A stretch of 64,000 nt of DNA. Source: Streptomyces abikoensis (GTDB lineage: Bacteria > Actinomycetota > Actinomycetes > Streptomycetales > Streptomycetaceae). Positions within the stretch are counted from its first letter, which is position 1. Each line of letters begins with the position of its first letter. The notes under the pieces were generated by a model. It had not been told where the DNA came from, searched no databases, and worked only from the letters and a program-made list of their open reading frames with translations. Where the stretch lies: the NCBI RefSeq assembly GCF_014648775.1, contig NZ_BMRT01000001.1, positions 992,001 through 1,056,000 of the forward strand. The letters are read 5' to 3'. The translations under genes and the position numbers were made by a program. Shown piece by piece: positions 28,452 through 36,938 of this stretch.

Positions 28452-28910
28452 TCAGCCCGCGCTGGGCCCGCCCTCCACCTCGGCGGCGAGGCGGGCGAGC
28501 ACGGCGTCGTAGATGCGGCCGAGGCCCTTGGGGGCGAAGGCGCGCTCGAAGAAGCCGCCGATGCCGCCGGCACCCTGCCAGGTGGTGGTGACGACGACCT
28601 TGGAGCTGCCCTCGCCGGCCGGGGTGACGGTCCAGGTGGTGACCATGGAGGAGTTGCGGTCCTTCTCCACGAGCTGTCCGTCGGTGGGCTCGTCGACCTC
28701 CAGGAGGCAGTCGCGCACCCGCTTGCTGGTGGCCTGGAGCTTCCAGTGGACGAGCGTGCCCTTGCCGTCGCCGCCCTCGCGCACCTCGTACTCGCTGAAG
28801 TGCTCGGGCAGCAGCTTGGCGCGCGTGCCGCTGTAGTCGGCGAGGGCGTCGAACACGTCCTCCGCGCCCGCCGCGATGATCCGCTCCGTCGTGGCCTCGA
28901 CCTGGCCCAT
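28452..28910 (-). CDS. SRPBCC (START-like) family protein
   Basis: 152 residues from ATG 28910 with GGAGGA six bases upstream. VEATTERIIAAGAEDVFDAL opens the helix-grip fold, MVTTWTVTPAGEGSSKVVVT gives the central strands, and the C-terminal long helix ends LARLAAEVEG, as in polyketide cyclase/dehydrase-like SRPBCC proteins that bind hydrophobic ligands. It lies 211 bases upstream of the exporter gene on the same strand; the gap shows GC-rich repeats of CGGTCC but no clear terminator. Confidence 0.82.
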   Translation of the reverse strand: MGQVEATTERIIAAGAEDVFDALADYSGTRAKLLPEHFSEYEVREGGDGKGTLVHWKLQATSKRVRDCLLEVDEPTDGQLVEKDRNSSMVTTWTVTPAGEGSSKVVVTTTWQGAGGIGGFFERAFAPKGLGRIYDAVLARLAAEVEGGPSAG

Positions 28911-29043
28911 GGCTAGTCCTCCGGGACATTGAGAGAAGTGCTGTCTTGCCGCTTTACCGCGGGTGCGCGCAAAGCCAATCACCATCGGCGCGACCACCCA
29001 AAATCCGGGGGCGGCCGACTCCGGCCCGCACTAACCTCCGCAC

Positions 29044-29481
29044 ATGGTGACCATACGGACCATGACCGCAGCCGACGCGGACGAGGTGGCGGAGACCCGG
29101 CTGAGCGGCTGGCGGACGGCCTACGCGGGGATCGTGGCCGAGGCGGCGGGGGCCGTGGTCGGCTGGGCCTGCTTCGGGTACTGCCGCGACGCCGACCGGC
29201 CACCCGGCACGGGCGAGTTGTACGCGCTCTACGTCCGCCCCGACCTGATCGGCACCGGCGTCGGCCGGGCCCTGTGGATCGCGGCCCTGGAGGGACTGCG
29301 TGAGCTCGCGGGGCACGAGGGGGCGCGCGTGGCCCTGTGGGTCGCCAAGGACAACACGCGCGCCCGCCGCTTCTACGAGCGCGCCGGCTGCCGGCCCGAC
29401 GGCGCCGAGCGGTCGGCGGAGTACGCCGGGACGGCCGTGCCGGAGGTCCGCTACGTGCTGGACCCGCTCCGCGCCCCCTGA
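29044..29481 (+). CDS. GNAT family N-acetyltransferase, shortened
   Basis: 145 residues. The acetyl-CoA site LYVRPDLIGTGVGRALW and the ending ARRFYERAGCRPDG are normal GNAT. The N-terminal part goes directly from RTAYAGIV to AEAAGAVVGWACFG; related proteins usually have roughly 35 more residues between these (substrate-side helices), so an in-frame deletion is likely. Activity is therefore uncertain. Its 3' end overlaps the convergent HEAT-repeat gene by 31 bases. Confidence 0.8.
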   Translation: MVTIRTMTAADADEVAETRLSGWRTAYAGIVAEAAGAVVGWACFGYCRDADRPPGTGELYALYVRPDLIGTGVGRALWIAALEGLRELAGHEGARVALWVAKDNTRARRFYERAGCRPDGAERSAEYAGTAVPEVRYVLDPLRAP

Positions 29482-30086
29482 GCCCCGCCGCGCCCGGCCA
29501 GCCGGGCCAGGGCGGCGACGGCGGCCGGGCGCAGCCGTTCGTGCTCGCGCGCGGCGACGAGCGTGGCCTCGGCACGGCGGTCGCCGAGGGCGCCGAGGCC
29601 CTCGACGCAGGCGCGGGCGATCGGCCAGCAGTGGTCGCGGGCCGCCAGCAGCCGTTCCAGGGTGGTGAGCAGGGCGGGCACGGACTCGGGGGCGCGCAGC
29701 TCGGTGAGGAGCCGGACGGGGTGGAGGGCGTAGGCGGTGCGCAGGGGGTTGGTGACGAGGGCGGCGGCGGCGCGGGCGGTGCGGGGGTCGCGCAGCCGGG
29801 CGAGGGCGTGGGCGGCGGTGGCGCAGCGCACGGGCTCGCGGTAGTTGAGGAGGAGGACGAGCGTCTCGAAGGCGCGGCGGTCGCCCTTGACGCCGAGGGC
29901 GAAGGCGGCGATCTCCCGGGCCCACAGGGGGCGTTCGGGGGCCACCAGGACCTCGGCGAGTTCGTCGCGCGCGGCGGCGTCGTCGGCCCGCACGAGCGCG
30001 AGCAGCCGTTCGTAGGCCGTGAATTCGGCCGGGGAGACCAGTTCGGCCCGGACCCGGCGCGACAGCGCGCGGAATTCCTCGTCCAT
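29451..30086 (-). CDS. HEAT-repeat-like helical protein
   Basis: 211 residues, almost entirely helical pairs rich in Ala, Leu and Arg: repeats such as RCATAAHALARLRDPRTARAA, PESVPALLTTLERLLAA and ARACVEGLGALGDRRAEATL have the spacing of HEAT/PBS-lyase repeats, which act as protein-binding scaffolds. ATG 30086 follows GGAGGAG. No partner is evident. It overlaps the convergent acetyltransferase by 31 bases. Confidence 0.7.
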   Translation of the reverse strand: MDEEFRALSRRVRAELVSPAEFTAYERLLALVRADDAAARDELAEVLVAPERPLWAREIAAFALGVKGDRRAFETLVLLLNYREPVRCATAAHALARLRDPRTARAAAALVTNPLRTAYALHPVRLLTELRAPESVPALLTTLERLLAARDHCWPIARACVEGLGALGDRRAEATLVAAREHERLRPAAVAALARLAGRGGAQGARSGSST

Positions 30087-30417
30087 GTCCCGCTCTCCTC
30101 CCCGAGTGGCCTGGACCACATCGTAAGTCGCGCGTACGACCCCTGGCGCTCTTGGTTACCCGTGAGTTAATCTCCCGGCAAGAGCAGTACCCCGCTCCGG
30201 CGCCCGGTGACGCGGCCGCCGAGAGCGTTGACGTCGGTTCGGTGATCTCCCGAGTACGGCGCGCCCCGGGACAGGGCCCGCCGGTCGTACAACTCCCTTC
30301 CGCGGACTTCGTGGACCTCCCTTCGTCCGTCCCGGAAGCCAGGCCGCCGCCTTGCGCGCAGCCGCCGACCGCCGTCCGCTCCCCCTCGCACGGGGGAACA
30401 CCTTCTGGAGTCTCGCG
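30087..30417. other. 331-base divergent intergenic region
   Basis: Separates the HEAT-repeat gene from the 3-hydroxyacyl-CoA dehydrogenase gene. The only structured element I see is GGTTACCCGTGAGTTAATC (30153-30171), an AT-richer, weakly palindromic patch that could be a promoter or operator for the rightward fatty-acid gene. The rest is GC-rich and without a convincing open frame on either strand. Confidence 0.4.
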
Positions 30418-32235
30418 ATGGACCGTACGTCCACCCCTGAGCCGTCCTCCCTCAGCCCGAAGTCTCTCAGGACCGTCGCCGTGATCGGGCTCGGCACGAT
30501 GGGTACCGGCATCGCCGAAGTGCTCACGCTGGCCGGCCGCGAGGTCGTCGGCGTCGATGTCAGCGACGCGGCGGCCCTGCGGGCCGGCGCGGCGCTGGAG
30601 GCCGCCACCGCCCGCGCGGTGGAGCGCGGCCGGATCACCGAGCCCGAGCGCCGGGCCGCGCTCGCCCGCTTCCGGACCGCCACCGAGCTGACCGCGGCCG
30701 CCGACGCCGATCTGGTGATCGAGGTCGTGCCGGAGGACTACGACCTCAAGCACGAGGTGTTCACCGCCCTCGACGCGGTCGTGCGCCCCGACGCGATCCT
30801 GGCGACCGGCACCAACGCCCTGTCGGTGACCCGGCTGGCCGCCGACTCGGCGCGCCCGGAGCGGGTCCTGGGCCTCCACTTCTTCAACCCGGCGCCGGCG
30901 ATGAAGCTGGTGGAGATCGTCTCCTCGGTGCTCACCGACCCGGCCGCCGTGGCCGCCGTCACCGAGCTGGCCCACGAGCTGGGCAAGGAGCCGGTCGCGG
31001 TGGGCGACCGGCCCGGATTCGTCGCCGACGGGCTGCTGTTCGGCTATCTCAACCAGGCCGCCGCGATGTACGAGGCGCGCTACGCCAGCCGCGAGGACAT
31101 CGACGCGGCGATGCGGCTGGGCTGCGGGCTGCCGATGGGGCCGCTGGCGCTGCTGGACCTGATCGGCGTGGACACGGCCCGGACGGTCCTGGAGGCGATG
31201 TACGCCGCCTCGCGGGACCGGCTGCACGCGCCCGCGCCGGTCCTGGGGCAGCTGGCGGCGGCCGGGCTGACCGGCCGCAAGGCGGGGCGCGGCTTCTACA
31301 CCTATGAGGCCCCCGGCTCCTCCGTCGTCGTGCCGGACGCCCTGACCCCGCCGCCGCCGGCCGCCCGGGCCGGGGGGCGTGCGGTGGACCGTGTCGGCGT
31401 GGTGGGCTCGGGGACGATGGCGAGCGGCATCGCCGAGGTCTTCGCCAAGGCGGGCCTGCCGGTGGTGCTGGTGGCGCGGACGCCCGAGAAGGCGGAGGCG
31501 GCCAAGGGACGGATCGCGAAGTCGCTGGCGCGCGCGGTGGAGAAGGGGCGGCTGACGGCCGGGGAGCGGGACGCCGCGCTCGCGGCCGTGACCCCGGCGG
31601 GCTCGCCGGACGCGCTGGCCGAGGTGGACCTGGCCGTGGAGGCGGTGGCGGAGGACCTGGACGTCAAGCGGGAGCTGTTCGCCACGCTGGACAAGGTCGT
31701 CAAGCCCGGAGCGGTGCTGGCCACCACCACCTCCTCGCTGCCGGTCGTCGCCGTCGCCCGGGCCACCTCGCGGCCGCAGGACGTCGTCGGGATGCACTTC
31801 TTCAACCCGGCGCCGGCGATGAAGCTGGTCGAGGTGGTGCGGACGGTGCTGACGGCCGACGACGTCCACGCCACCGTCCGCGCGGTGTGCGCCCGGATCC
31901 GCAAGCACCCGGTGGACTGCGGGGACCGGGCCGGATTCATCGTCAACGCCCTGTTGTTCCCGTATCTGAACAACGCGGTCAAGATGGTCCAGGAGCACTA
32001 CGCCTCGCTGGACGAGATCGACGCGGCGATGCGGCTCGGCGGCGGCTATCCGATGGGCCCGTTCGAACTGCTCGACGTCGTGGGCCTGGACGTCTCCCTG
32101 GCCATCGAGAAGGTGCTGCACCGCGAGTTCCGGGATCCGGGGCTGGCGCCCGCGCCGCTGCTGGAGCACCTGGTGGCGGCGGGCTGCCTGGGCCGCAAGA
32201 CCGGCCGCGGCTTCCGCGAGTACGCGAAGGCCTGA
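30418..32235 (+). CDS. 3-hydroxyacyl-CoA dehydrogenase, two tandem copies fused
   Basis: 605 residues. Two complete 3-hydroxybutyryl-CoA dehydrogenase units follow each other: unit 1 (about 20-300) has VIGLGTMGTGIAEVLTLAG and FFNPAPAMKLVEIV; unit 2 (about 322-603) has VVGSGTMASGIAEVFAKAG and again FFNPAPAMKLVEVV. Each ends with the GRKxGRGF motif. It oxidises (S)-3-hydroxyacyl-CoA with NAD. GGAG lies seven bases before ATG 30418. Its position just before the crotonyl-CoA reductase cluster suggests it makes acetoacetyl/3-hydroxybutyryl-CoA interconversion available to the ethylmalonyl-CoA pathway. Confidence 0.93.
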   Translation: MDRTSTPEPSSLSPKSLRTVAVIGLGTMGTGIAEVLTLAGREVVGVDVSDAAALRAGAALEAATARAVERGRITEPERRAALARFRTATELTAAADADLVIEVVPEDYDLKHEVFTALDAVVRPDAILATGTNALSVTRLAADSARPERVLGLHFFNPAPAMKLVEIVSSVLTDPAAVAAVTELAHELGKEPVAVGDRPGFVADGLLFGYLNQAAAMYEARYASREDIDAAMRLGCGLPMGPLALLDLIGVDTARTVLEAMYAASRDRLHAPAPVLGQLAAAGLTGRKAGRGFYTYEAPGSSVVVPDALTPPPPAARAGGRAVDRVGVVGSGTMASGIAEVFAKAGLPVVLVARTPEKAEAAKGRIAKSLARAVEKGRLTAGERDAALAAVTPAGSPDALAEVDLAVEAVAEDLDVKRELFATLDKVVKPGAVLATTTSSLPVVAVARATSRPQDVVGMHFFNPAPAMKLVEVVRTVLTADDVHATVRAVCARIRKHPVDCGDRAGFIVNALLFPYLNNAVKMVQEHYASLDEIDAAMRLGGGYPMGPFELLDVVGLDVSLAIEKVLHREFRDPGLAPAPLLEHLVAAGCLGRKTGRGFREYAKA

Positions 32236-32335
32236 CCGGCCGGTGCCCGGTGAGGGGGCGGGGTGGGGCGGACTGCTGGATCCCCGGACAGGTCCGTCCC
32301 GCCACGCCTGCACGGACGCGTGTTACGTTCCCCAC

Positions 32336-33196
32336 ATGTCCCAGCCCGCCAAGTCCGCCCGCGTACCGCGCGGGGCCACCGTCGAGTCAGGAGGAGCCCC
32401 GGGCCCGAAGGCCGCCAAGGAACCCCGAGAGACCGGCGCCGGGAGCGCCGGCGCCCGCCGCGCCGCCGCCCAGCGGCTCACCATGCGCCGCAAACTGGCC
32501 ACGGCGGCGATGGAGTTGTTCGCGACCAAGGGCTACGAGGCGACGACCGTCGACGAGATCGCGGCCACGGCCGGAGTGGCCCGGCGCACGTTCTTCCGCC
32601 ATTTCCGCTCCAAGGAAGAGGCGATCTTCCCCGACCACGACGACACGCTCGTCCGCGCCTCCGGCGTGCTGGACGCCGCACCACCGCACGAGAACCCGCT
32701 GGACACCGTCTGCCGGGGGATCAAGGAGGTGATGCGGATGTACGCGGCCTCTCCCGCCGTCTCCGTCGAGCGCTACCGGCTGACCCGTGAGGTGCCCGCG
32801 CTGCGCGAGCGCGAGATCGCCTCGGTGGCCCGCTACGAGCGGCTGTTCACCCGCTATCTGCTGGGTCACTTCGACGAGGCCGCGCACCACGCCGGGGACG
32901 ACGACCCGCTGCTGGCGGAGGTCGCCGCCTCGGCCGTGGTCACCGCGCACAACCACGTGCTGCGCCGCTGGCTGCGCGGGGGCGCCCAGGGCGATCTGGA
33001 GGCCCAGCTCGACCACGCCTTCGCCATCGTGCGGGAGACGTTCGGCACGGGCATCGGCGCCGGGCGCGCCGACCGGGAGGAGGCCCCGGCCGCCTCGGCG
33101 CGGGCCCAGGGCGAGGTGCTGGTGACGGTGGCGCGGACGGACGCGCCGCTGGACGAGGTCATGCGGGCGATCGAGAAGGCGCTCAAGAAGGCCTAG
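32336..33196 (+). CDS. TetR family transcriptional regulator beside the ethylmalonyl-CoA genes
   Basis: 286 residues, longer than usual for the family. A ~45-residue basic, Ala/Gly-rich N-terminal extension precedes the DNA-binding domain (AMELFATKGYEATTVDEIAA and VARRTFFRHFRSKEEAIF). The C-terminus also has a ~45-residue extra segment ending in EVMRAIEKALKKA. No ribosome binding site precedes ATG 32336; TTACGTT 12 bases upstream could be a -10 element for a leaderless message. It is followed by a strong terminator and then ccr, whose promoter holds an inverted repeat, so it probably controls the downstream operon (inference). Confidence 0.88.
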   Translation: MSQPAKSARVPRGATVESGGAPGPKAAKEPRETGAGSAGARRAAAQRLTMRRKLATAAMELFATKGYEATTVDEIAATAGVARRTFFRHFRSKEEAIFPDHDDTLVRASGVLDAAPPHENPLDTVCRGIKEVMRMYAASPAVSVERYRLTREVPALREREIASVARYERLFTRYLLGHFDEAAHHAGDDDPLLAEVAASAVVTAHNHVLRRWLRGGAQGDLEAQLDHAFAIVRETFGTGIGAGRADREEAPAASARAQGEVLVTVARTDAPLDEVMRAIEKALKKA

Positions 33197-33216
33197 GACA
33201 AATCCCGACAACTCAT

Positions 33217-33249
33217 AACAATGGCCACCCCTTTGGGGTGGCCATTGTT
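33217..33249 (+). terminator. intrinsic terminator after the TetR gene
   Basis: AACAATGGCCACCCC and GGGGTGGCCATTGTT are perfect 15-base arms around a TTT loop, 20 bases after the TetR stop. It separates the regulator's transcript from the ccr operon. Confidence 0.9.
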
Positions 33250-33303
33250 GCTCATCCGTGCCCTCCGGATGACATCTGAGAGAAATTGTTGGCACGCAGT
33301 GTC

Positions 33304-33332
33304 TTGTCGAGTGGCACGCGGTGCCATACCTT
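33304..33332 (+). promoter_or_regulatory. candidate ccr promoter with inverted repeat in the spacer
   Basis: TTGTCG (33304-33309) and TACCTT (33327-33332) are separated by 17 bases. The spacer holds the perfect repeat TGGCAC-GCG-GTGCCA (33312-33326), and a related half site TTGGCACGCAGTG lies at about 33289. The position is typical for a TetR-family operator. A leader of ~230 bases follows before the ccr start, C-rich and without an open frame I trust. Confidence 0.6.
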
Positions 33333-33569
33333 GTCGGTGTCCGGGCGGCCGGCGCACCGACCACCGTCGAGCGCCGACTGTCCCCGCAGACCCTGTCGTG
33401 CGCGCCCGGACGCCTGCGTCACCAGGCATCGCTTCCTCCGCGCCACCCCGCGCGGGAGCACCACCCGCCGGACCGACGGCACCACCCCCTCGCTCCACCC
33501 GCAGTCGCCGCTCCACCCCCGACGTTCCCTCAAGCCCGTTCCCACGACGTGCTTCGCCGGAGGCAAACC

Positions 33570-34907
33570 GTGAACCAGATCCTGGACGCCATCCTCGCGC
33601 CCGACAGCCGCGCCGAGGACTTCGCCGCGCTCCCCCTGCCCGAGTCGTACCGCGCGGTGACCGTGCACAAGGACGAGGCGGACATGTTCGCCGGGCTCCC
33701 CACCCGGGAGAAGGACCCCCGCAAGTCCCTCCACGTCGAGGAGGTCCCGGTGCCCGAACTCGGGCCCGGCGAGGCCCTGGTGGCCGTCATGGCCAGCTCC
33801 GTGAACTACAACTCGGTGTGGACCTCGATCTTCGAGCCCGTCTCCACCTTCGCCTTCCTGGAGCGTTACGGAAAGCTCTCCCCCCTCGGCAAGCGGCACG
33901 ACCTCCCGTACCACGTCATCGGCTCCGACCTCGCCGGCGTCGTGCTCCGCACCGGGCCCGGCGTCAACGCCTGGCGGCCCGGCGACGAGGTCGTCGCCCA
34001 CTGCCTCTCCGTGGAGCTGGAGTCCGCCGACGGGCACAACGACACCATGCTCGACCCGGAGCAGCGCATCTGGGGCTTCGAGACCAACTTCGGCGGACTG
34101 GCCGAGATCGCCCTGGTGAAGTCCAACCAGCTGATGCCCAAGCCGAAGCACCTGAGCTGGGAGGAGGCGGCCGCCCCCGGGCTGGTCAACTCCACCGCCT
34201 ACCGCCAGCTGGTCTCCCGCAACGGCGCCGGGATGAAGCAGGGCGACAACGTCCTGATCTGGGGCGCGAGCGGCGGACTCGGTTCCTACGCCACCCAGTT
34301 CGCGCTCGCGGGCGGCGCCAACCCCATCTGTGTCGTCTCCAGCGAGCAGAAGGCGGAGATCTGCCGGCGGATGGGCGCCGAGGCGGTCATCGACCGCAGC
34401 GCCGAGGGCTACCGCTTCTGGAAGGACGAGCACGAGCAGGACCCGCGCGAGTGGAAGCGGTTCGGCAAGCGCATCCGTGAGCTCACCGGCGGCGAGGACG
34501 TGGACATCGTCTTCGAGCACCCCGGCCGCGAGACGTTCGGCGCCTCCGTCTACGTCACGCGCAAGGGCGGCACCATCGTCACCTGCGCCTCCACCTCCGG
34601 CTACAACCACCAGTACGACAACCGCTATCTGTGGATGTCGCTGAAGCGGATCATCGGCTCGCACTTCGCCAACTACCGCGAGGCGTGGGAGGCCAACCGC
34701 CTGATCGCCAAGGGGAAGATCCACCCGACCCTGTCGAAGACCTACACCCTCGCCGAGACCGGCCAGGCGGCGTACGACGTCCACCGCAACCTCCACCAGG
34801 GCAAGGTCGGCGTGCTGTGCCTCGCCCCGGAGGAGGGCATGGGCGTCCGCGACGAGGAGATGCGCGAGCGGCACCTGGACTCCATCAACCTCTTCCGTAA
34901 CGTCTAG
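33570..34907 (+). CDS. ccr: crotonyl-CoA carboxylase/reductase
   Basis: 445 residues, medium-chain dehydrogenase/reductase superfamily. It reduces and carboxylates crotonyl-CoA to (2S)-ethylmalonyl-CoA with NADPH, the key step of the ethylmalonyl-CoA pathway and a source of polyketide extender units. VNYNSVWTSIFEPVSTFAFL, the nucleotide site IWGASGGLGSYATQFALAGG and GYNHQYDNRYLWMSLKRIIG are characteristic of Ccr. GTG 33570 has GGAGG six bases upstream. First gene of a tightly packed operon with ecm, mcl, mch and an acyl-CoA dehydrogenase. Confidence 0.96.
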   Translation: MNQILDAILAPDSRAEDFAALPLPESYRAVTVHKDEADMFAGLPTREKDPRKSLHVEEVPVPELGPGEALVAVMASSVNYNSVWTSIFEPVSTFAFLERYGKLSPLGKRHDLPYHVIGSDLAGVVLRTGPGVNAWRPGDEVVAHCLSVELESADGHNDTMLDPEQRIWGFETNFGGLAEIALVKSNQLMPKPKHLSWEEAAAPGLVNSTAYRQLVSRNGAGMKQGDNVLIWGASGGLGSYATQFALAGGANPICVVSSEQKAEICRRMGAEAVIDRSAEGYRFWKDEHEQDPREWKRFGKRIRELTGGEDVDIVFEHPGRETFGASVYVTRKGGTIVTCASTSGYNHQYDNRYLWMSLKRIIGSHFANYREAWEANRLIAKGKIHPTLSKTYTLAETGQAAYDVHRNLHQGKVGVLCLAPEEGMGVRDEEMRERHLDSINLFRNV

Positions 34908-34925
34908 AAGAGACGGCTGCGTTAC

Positions 34926-36938
34926 ATGACTGAGCGTCAGAAGGATCGTCCGTGGCTGATGCGGACGTACGCCGGGCACTCCACGGCCGAGGCGTCCAAC
35001 GAGCTCTACCGGCGCAACCTCGCCAAGGGCCAGACCGGCCTCTCGGTCGCGTTCGACCTCCCGACGCAGACCGGCTACGACCCCGACCACGTCCTCGCCC
35101 GCGGCGAGGTCGGGCGGGTCGGGGTCCCCGTCGCCCACCTCGGTGACATGCGGCGGCTGCTGAAGGACATCCCGCTGGAGCGGATGAACACCTCCATGAC
35201 CATCAACGCCACCGCCATGTGGCTGCTGGCGCTGTACCAGGTGGTCGCGGAGGAGCAGGGCGCCGACATCGCCCAGTTGCAGGGGACGACGCAGAACGAC
35301 ATCGTCAAGGAGTACCTCTCGCGCGGGACCCACGTCTTCCCGCCCGGGCCCTCCCTGCGGCTGACCACCGACATGATCGCCTACACGGTGGACCGCGTCC
35401 CCAAGTGGAACCCGATCAACATCTGCAGCTACCACCTCCAGGAGGCGGGGGCCACCCCCGTCCAGGAGATCGCCTACGCGATGTCCACGGCCATCGCCGT
35501 CCTGGACGCGGTCCGGGACTCCGGCCAGGTGCCGGCCGAGCGCTTCGGCGACGTCGTCGCCCGCATCTCCTTCTTCGTCAACGCGGGCGTCCGCTTCATC
35601 GAGGAGATGTGCAAGATGCGCGCCTTCGGCCGCATCTGGGACCGCGTCACCCGGGAGCGCTACGGCATCGAGAACCCCAAGCAGCGCCGCTTCCGCTACG
35701 GCGTCCAGGTCAACTCCCTCGGGCTGACCGAGGCCCAGCCGGAGAACAACGTCCAGCGCATCGTGCTGGAGATGCTCGCCGTCACCCTCTCCAAGGACGC
35801 CCGCGCCCGCGCCGTGCAACTGCCCGCCTGGAACGAGGCGCTGGGCCTGCCCCGCCCCTGGGACCAGCAGTGGTCGCTGCGCATCCAGCAGGTCCTCGCC
35901 CACGAGAGCGACCTGCTGGAGTACGAGGACATCTTCGCCGGCTCCCATGTGATCGAGGCCAAGGTCGAGGCGCTGGTCACCGAGTGCCTGGCCGAGATCG
36001 AGCGGATCCAGGAGATGGGCGGGGCGATGGCCGCCGTGGAGTCCGGCTACCTCAAGGCGCGGCTGGTCGCCTCGCACGCCGAGCGGCGGGCCCGCATCGA
36101 GTCCGGCGAGGAGAAGATCGTCGGGGTCAACTGCTACGAGGCGACCGAGCCCAGCCCGCTGACCGCCGATCTCGACACCGCCATCATGACCGTGGACCCG
36201 GCCAACGAGGCCCGCGTGGTCGCCGCCCTCCACGCCTGGCGCGACGACCGCGACGAGGTCCGCGCCCAGGAGGCCCTCTCCGCGCTGAAGAAGGCCGCCG
36301 CCGGCACGGAGAACCTGATGGCCGCCACCCTGGAGTGCGTCCGGGCCGGTGTCACCACCGGCGAGTGGTCCTGGGCCCTGCGGGACGTCTTCGGCGAGTT
36401 CCGTGCCCCCACGGGCGTCGGCGGCGCCCCCCTGGCCGTGGCCGCCGAGGCCGGCAGCCCGCTCGCGGCCGTCCGTGAGAAGGCCCGGCGCACGGCGGAC
36501 GACCTGGGCGTCGGCAAGCTGCGGCTGCTGGTCGGCAAGCCCGGCCTCGACGGCCACTCCAACGGCGCCGAACAGATCGCCGTACGGGCCCGCGACGCGG
36601 GCTTCGAGGTGGTCTACCAGGGCATCCGGCTCACCCCGGAACAGATCGTCTCGGCGGCCGTCGCCGAGGACGTCCACTGCGTGGGTCTGTCGATCCTCTC
36701 CGGCTCGCACACCGAGCTCGTCCCGGACGTGCTGACCCGGCTGCGCGAGGCGGGGTCGGACGACATACCCGTCATCGTCGGTGGCATCATCCCGTCCGCG
36801 GACGCCACCGCCCTCAAGGCGGCCGGTGTCGCGGCCGTCTTCACCCCGAAGGACTTCGGCATCACGGAGATCATCGGCCGTATCGTCGACGAGATCCGCA
36901 CAGCGAACAGCCTCGACCCCCTGGAGGTCACCGCATGA
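34926..36938 (+). CDS. ecm: ethylmalonyl-CoA mutase (B12-dependent, MeaA type)
   Basis: 670 residues. Converts ethylmalonyl-CoA to methylsuccinyl-CoA with adenosylcobalamin. The N-terminal TIM-barrel (RTYAGHSTAEASNELYRRNL, SVAFDLPTQTGYDPDH) is followed by a C-terminal cobalamin-binding domain with KPGLDGHSNGAEQ, SILSGSH and VIVGGIIP. The single-chain form and its place between ccr and mcl point to ethylmalonyl- rather than methylmalonyl-CoA mutase. It starts 18 bases after ccr and its stop overlaps the mcl start as ATGA. Confidence 0.95.
   Translation: MTERQKDRPWLMRTYAGHSTAEASNELYRRNLAKGQTGLSVAFDLPTQTGYDPDHVLARGEVGRVGVPVAHLGDMRRLLKDIPLERMNTSMTINATAMWLLALYQVVAEEQGADIAQLQGTTQNDIVKEYLSRGTHVFPPGPSLRLTTDMIAYTVDRVPKWNPINICSYHLQEAGATPVQEIAYAMSTAIAVLDAVRDSGQVPAERFGDVVARISFFVNAGVRFIEEMCKMRAFGRIWDRVTRERYGIENPKQRRFRYGVQVNSLGLTEAQPENNVQRIVLEMLAVTLSKDARARAVQLPAWNEALGLPRPWDQQWSLRIQQVLAHESDLLEYEDIFAGSHVIEAKVEALVTECLAEIERIQEMGGAMAAVESGYLKARLVASHAERRARIESGEEKIVGVNCYEATEPSPLTADLDTAIMTVDPANEARVVAALHAWRDDRDEVRAQEALSALKKAAAGTENLMAATLECVRAGVTTGEWSWALRDVFGEFRAPTGVGGAPLAVAAEAGSPLAAVREKARRTADDLGVGKLRLLVGKPGLDGHSNGAEQIAVRARDAGFEVVYQGIRLTPEQIVSAAVAEDVHCVGLSILSGSHTELVPDVLTRLREAGSDDIPVIVGGIIPSADATALKAAGVAAVFTPKDFGITEIIGRIVDEIRTANSLDPLEVTA

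Noticed and set aside
28954-32313. 1119-codon minus-strand frame across the HEAT gene and hydroxyacyl-CoA dehydrogenase
   Set aside because: Runs through several real genes in another frame; no domain, repetitive His/Arg/Gly composition.
33252-36710. 1152-codon minus-strand frame opposite ccr and ecm
   Set aside because: Shadow of two highly conserved genes; composition lacks any protein family signal.
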